From Candidatus Zixiibacteriota bacterium (lineage in GTDB: Bacteria; Zixibacteria; MSB-5A5; SM1-73), in the NCBI GenBank assembly GCA_020341875.1, contig CP070839.1, positions 209,576-216,249 of the forward strand: a stretch of 6,674 bases of DNA, written 5' to 3'. Position 1 is the stretch's first letter. Each line of letters begins with the position of its first letter. Shown here in pieces: positions 3,635 through 6,674 of the stretch. The notes under the pieces were generated by a model, which searched no databases, was not told the origin of the DNA, and worked only from the letters and a program-made list of their open reading frames with translations. Both the position numbers and the translations under genes were made by a program.

Positions 3635-5719
3635 TTACTTCTCCTCTTCTTTTGCCTGCTCGGCCTCCTGGATGAGCTTCTGGGAAATGTCCCGAGGCAC
3701 CTCCTCGTAATGGGAGAACTGCCGGGTGTGAAGCCCTCTTCCCTGGGTCAAGGACCGCAGAGAGGTTGAATACTTGTATAGTTCAGCCAGAGGAGCCTGG
3801 GCTTTGATCTTCTGGAAATTTCCCTCCCGGTCCATACCCGAGATCTTGCCGCGCCGGCTGGAGAGATCACCCATCACGTCGCCCATGAAATCCTCCGGCA
3901 CGATCACCTCCAGGTCATAGATCGGCTCTAACATCACCGGCTTTGCCTTTACAGCGGCGTTTTTGAATCCCATGGAGCCGGCGATCTTGAAGGCTAAGTC
4001 TGACGAGTCCACGTCGTGGAACGTGCCGTCATAGAGGGTTATCTTTGCATCCACCACCCGATAGCCGGCCAACACCCCTTCCTGCATGGCGCCCACTATT
4101 CCCTTTTCCACGGATGGGATGAATTTGGAGGGGATGGCCCCTCCCACGATTTTATTCACAAACTCGAATCCTTCTCCCCGGGCCATGGGCTCGAGCCGAA
4201 TCCAGACGTCACCGTACTGCCCTCTTCCCCCGGACTGTCTTTTGTATTTTCCCTGAGCTTCCACCTTGCCGGTGACGGTCTCCCGATAGGGTATCCTGGG
4301 CTTTTCCAGTTCAACTTCCACCCCGAACCTTCTCTTCAACCGATCCACCATTATCTCCAGATGCAGCTCTCCCTGCCCGTAGATGATGGTCTGCTTGATG
4401 TCGGGGTCCACTTCCATGATGAAAGTGGGATCTTCCTCGTGCAGCTTGGCAAATCCGCTGGCGATCTTTTCCTCGTCTCCCCGGTTCTTGGGTCGGATGC
4501 CCATGTTGATAACCGGCGTGGGGAAACCGATTTCGGGCAACATCACCGGATCTTTCTTGTGGCAGAAAGTATCTCCCGTCCTGGTGCTCTTCAATTTGAC
4601 CAGTGCGGCGATATCTCCGGCGTTTACTATCCCGATCTCCTTCCTCTCCCGGCCGTTTAAGGCATAAATCTGACCAATCCTCTCGGAGACCTCGCGCGTG
4701 GAGTTGTATACGTCCATCCCGGACTGCAGCTTTCCGGAAAACACTCTCAGGAACGTCAGTTCACCCACGTGCGGCTCGGAGACGGTCTTGAAGGCGAAGC
4801 CACATAGGGACTCATCCGGGCTTATTTTCATGATTTTTTCTTTATCCGACCCCGGTACCTGTCCCTCAACCTGGGCAAAATAGGCCGGCGAGGGAAGATA
4901 CGCTGCGAGCAAGTCCAGCAGGGCCGTGACCCCGATATTTCCTGATGCCGATCCACAAACTACGGGGTAAATCGACCTCTCGGCAATTCCCTTTCGTAAT
5001 CCCTGTTTTATCTCATCGTCGGCAAGCTGTCCTTTGTCGAAGAACTTCTCTAAGAGCGCGTCATCCGTCTCAGCCGCCGCTTCCACGATTTTCTCCCGAT
5101 ACTCCTTGGCTTTTGCCTCCAGCTCGGGGGGAATCTTATCCTCCCTGGCCTTTCCGTCCTTATCGAAATGAAGGGCTTTCATCCTCACTAAGTCGATGAC
5201 CCCCTTGAAATCCGGTCCCTGGCTGATGGGAACCTGGAGGGGAATCACCTTGTGCCCGAAGCTCTCCTTGGCCTGCTGCAGCACCTTCTCGAAATCGGCG
5301 TGCTCCTTTTCCATCCTGTTGACGAAGAAGATCCGGGCCAGTTTGTACCTCTCCGCGATGTTCCACACCTGCTCGGTACCCACCTCCACCCCCGCCTGGG
5401 CGGAGATTAAGATCAGGGCGGTCTCGGCAACTCTCAGTCCTCCTACCACCTCCCCAATGAAGTCCTGGTAGCCGGGCAGATCCACGACGTTGATCTTATG
5501 GTTCTTCCATTCCAGGTGAAGCAAAGATGCACCGATGGATATCTTCCTCTCAATCTCATCATCAGTGTAGTCTGACAAGCTGGTTCCGTCGTCAACGCTG
5601 CCCAGCCGGGTGGTGACCTTGGCGCCATAAAGCATGGCCTCGACCAGGGAGGTCTTACCTACACCCCCATGGCCAACCACTCCCACGTTTCTGATCTGGT
5701 CAATCCCAAAGTCCTTCAC
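3635..5719 (-). CDS. fusA: Elongation factor G-like GTPase (divergent EF-G2 class)
   Basis: A complete 694-residue five-domain translational GTPase in the EF-G family; EF-G drives movement of tRNA and mRNA through the ribosome using GTP. Positions count from the GTG start. G1 is GHGGVGKT (16-23) where classical EF-G has GHIDAGKT. G2 is ERKISI (57-62) for ERGITI. G3 is DLPGY (80-84) for DTPGH, so the catalytic histidine is tyrosine. G4 is NRME (134-137) for NKMD, and G5 is SAS (257-259). Domain II spans about 302-387 and domain III about 395-472. Domain IV holds GGRGQYGDV (497-505) and the tip HDVDSSDLAF (568-577), and domain V starts near 593. The changes match the known EF-G2 paralogue group. 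No rpsL-rpsG-tuf neighbours are present, so a second, standard EF-G gene probably lies elsewhere; fusA is used loosely. The frame is open to a TTG at 5758, but GTG at 5719 has a GAGGAGGT site 5 bases ahead and the TTG falls at the predicted transcription start. Confidence 0.92.
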   Translation of the reverse strand: MKDFGIDQIRNVGVVGHGGVGKTSLVEAMLYGAKVTTRLGSVDDGTSLSDYTDDEIERKISIGASLLHLEWKNHKINVVDLPGYQDFIGEVVGGLRVAETALILISAQAGVEVGTEQVWNIAERYKLARIFFVNRMEKEHADFEKVLQQAKESFGHKVIPLQVPISQGPDFKGVIDLVRMKALHFDKDGKAREDKIPPELEAKAKEYREKIVEAAAETDDALLEKFFDKGQLADDEIKQGLRKGIAERSIYPVVCGSASGNIGVTALLDLLAAYLPSPAYFAQVEGQVPGSDKEKIMKISPDESLCGFAFKTVSEPHVGELTFLRVFSGKLQSGMDVYNSTREVSERIGQIYALNGRERKEIGIVNAGDIAALVKLKSTRTGDTFCHKKDPVMLPEIGFPTPVINMGIRPKNRGDEEKIASGFAKLHEEDPTFIMEVDPDIKQTIIYGQGELHLEIMVDRLKRRFGVEVELEKPRIPYRETVTGKVEAQGKYKRQSGGRGQYGDVWIRLEPMARGEGFEFVNKIVGGAIPSKFIPSVEKGIVGAMQEGVLAGYRVVDAKITLYDGTFHDVDSSDLAFKIAGSMGFKNAAVKAKPVMLEPIYDLEVIVPEDFMGDVMGDLSSRRGKISGMDREGNFQKIKAQAPLAELYKYSTSLRSLTQGRGLHTRQFSHYEEVPRDISQKLIQEAEQAKEEEK

Positions 5720-5723
5720 AACT

Positions 5724-5731
5724 ACCTCCTC
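5724..5731 (-). promoter_or_regulatory. Ribosome binding site that fixes the EF-G start
   Basis: The minus strand reads GAGGAGGT, with five bases between GGAGG and the GTG at 5719-5717. The protein then begins MKDFGIDQIRNV, which has the usual length for EF-G before the P-loop. No such site precedes the upstream TTG at 5758. Confidence 0.8.
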
Positions 5732-5764
5732 AATCAAGAGATTATCTTTTCTGGACAAACCCCA

Positions 5765-5792
5765 ATAATAACTAATAAACGCTCCTTGTCAA
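5765..5792 (-). promoter_or_regulatory. Sigma-70 type promoter of the EF-G-like gene
   Basis: Minus strand: -35 TTGACA (5792-5787, perfect), a 16-base spacer, then -10 TATTAT (5770-5765, 5 of 6). The RNA should start near 5757-5759, giving a leader of about 39 bases. This lets EF-G be expressed apart from the glycosyltransferase upstream. Confidence 0.7.
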
Positions 5793-5832
5793 CATTTCTT
5801 TGCCCTGAGCGCCCCTCTTTTGCCCTCCATCT

Positions 5833-5855
5833 GTACCGGTTGCATGGACCGGTGC
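5833..5855. repeat. Small hairpin with two ACCGGT arms
   Basis: ACCGGT (5835-5840) and ACCGGT (5848-5853) are self-complementary and can pair across a 7-base loop, extended to 8 bp by a T-G and a G-C pair. It lies between the glycosyltransferase stop codon and the EF-G promoter. No T-run follows on the minus strand, so it is a poor terminator. The rest of 5793-5954 shows nothing else. Confidence 0.4.
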
Positions 5856-5954
5856 GCGCCCATCAGGACGCAGGACTGAGGACATCACAATCGGTCTGAG
5901 CGGGGAGGATCTCTTCGGGAGGGAGAACGAGGCCCGAAAAGCCACATTCGGTAA

Positions 5955-6674
5955 CTAAAGCACCTCTTCAAAGATGTCCAGAACTCGTTTTGCCGCCTTT
6001 TCCCAGCTGAAGAGCTGCGCCCTTTTGATGCCTTTGTGAATCAAGGTGTTTCGTAAATTCTGATCCGTGACTACTTGGTGTATTCCTTGAGCGATGCTGT
6101 CGACACTCTCGGGGTCCACATAGTGCGCGGCCTCCCCACAGACCTCCGGTAAAGAAGCGGCATTCGAGGTAACCACAGGACAGCCGCAGGCCATGGCCTC
6201 CAGCGGCGGCAGACCAAAACCCTCGTAGAGTGACGGGAAAACCAGAGCCCTGGCCTCGGAATAAAGAAAGGGCAGGTCTTCGCCAGGCACATAACCCATG
6301 AAAACCACTCTATTTTTCAGCGCAAGCTGGTCGACCTTTCTTTCCAGGTTGGGATAGAAACGAGGGTCCTTTTTTCCGGCTACGACAAACTTGATGTCCC
6401 TGTTGTTCAACTTGGCAAAAGCCTCCAGGCTCCGGTCTAAATTCTTGTAGGGCCTCATGTCTCCCACGTAGAACAGGTAGTTCTCGAGGCCGTACCGCTC
6501 GCGCACCACGCCCCTGTTTCTGGGATAGAACCACTGCCGGTTCAATCCCGGATAGACCACGCTGATGGGCTTATCCTTGATTCTATAGAAGCTAAGTAGG
6601 TCCCGTTTGGTGTGCTCAGAGGCGCACACCACCTTCTTCGCATTTCTCAAGAGAATTGGCAGATCGTACAGGAA
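5955..6674 (-). CDS. GT4-type glycosyltransferase, 3' part (start outside window)
   Basis: The visible 239 residues are the C-terminal half or more of a GT-B fold glycosyltransferase, which moves a sugar from a nucleotide-sugar donor to a growing glycan or another acceptor in the cytoplasm. Visible marks, counted from the window edge: an inter-domain SEHTKRDL stretch (18-25), GDMRPYKNLDRSLEAF (71-86) at the start of the donor-binding domain with the phosphate-contact R and K, and the EX7E motif EGFGLPPLE (151-159) followed by AMACGCPVV, typical of GT4. The frame runs open to the right edge; a TTG at 6650 lies inside conserved sequence and is not the start. The likely missing part is the acceptor-binding N-terminal domain. 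GT4 members commonly serve cell-wall, O-antigen or exopolysaccharide synthesis, but donor and acceptor cannot be told. The EF-G gene downstream has its own promoter, so the two need not be an operon. Confidence 0.88.
   Translation of the reverse strand, partial: FLYDLPILLRNAKKVVCASEHTKRDLLSFYRIKDKPISVVYPGLNRQWFYPRNRGVVRERYGLENYLFYVGDMRPYKNLDRSLEAFAKLNNRDIKFVVAGKKDPRFYPNLERKVDQLALKNRVVFMGYVPGEDLPFLYSEARALVFPSLYEGFGLPPLEAMACGCPVVTSNAASLPEVCGEAAHYVDPESVDSIAQGIHQVVTDQNLRNTLIHKGIKRAQLFSWEKAAKRVLDIFEEVL

Noticed and set aside
3315..3710. Open frame of 131 codons on the plus strand between the tRNA and EF-G
   Set aside because: It begins inside the tRNA, crosses several palindromes and the 9-bp tandem repeat, and overlaps the EF-G 3' end in the opposite sense; no ribosome binding site.
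4016..4660. Open frame of 214 codons on the plus strand inside EF-G
   Set aside because: It lies wholly antisense to conserved EF-G domains II to IV and is a frame shadow with no recognisable protein sequence.

Overview
The window is bacterial chromosome with gene-poor, repeat-rich spacers between four genes. One gene lies on the plus strand: a large secreted protein with a C-terminal pair of dockerin-type calcium-binding repeats (661-2865). On the minus strand, reading right to left, are the 3' part of a GT4-type glycosyltransferase (cut by the right edge), an elongation-factor-G-like GTPase of the divergent EF-G2 class, and a tRNA-Thr(TGT). The secreted gene and the tRNA converge on a repeat cluster at 2866-3257.

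Organism: no taxonomic marker is decisive. The dockerin style (GDVNNNGVVDVGDVVYLVTYLY...), the tryptophan/tyrosine-rich secreted modules ahead of it, the EF-G2-like paralogue, strong GAGGAGGT Shine-Dalgarno sites, and dense palindromic spacers recall uncultured lineages of the FCB group (Zixibacteria, KSB1-like) or Planctomycetes. This is inference from memory of protein style; no search was made.

Layout. 1-660: non-coding; hairpin repeats, a possible promoter at 357-384, a candidate folded leader at 401-509, a strong hairpin at 583-610 and a clear ribosome binding site. 661-2865: secreted dockerin protein. 2866-3257: a long two-part palindrome, four short palindromes each preceded on the minus strand by GTAG or GTAA (a REP-like arrangement), and two copies of a terminator-like hairpin family whose other two copies lie at the left end of the window. 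3258-3329: tRNA-Thr. 3330-3634: further palindromes, seven GTCCGC words and a 9-bp tandem repeat. 3635-5719: EF-G-like gene, with a GTG start supported by both its ribosome binding site and its promoter. 5720-5954: its leader, a near-consensus sigma-70 promoter and a small hairpin. 5955-6674: glycosyltransferase, partial.

The genes do not form an evident pathway. EF-G and the tRNA both serve translation and may share a transcript, since no terminator is visible between them, but this is not proven. The most distinctive parts are the palindromic elements, the possible structured leader of the secreted gene, and the altered GTPase motifs of the EF-G-like protein.
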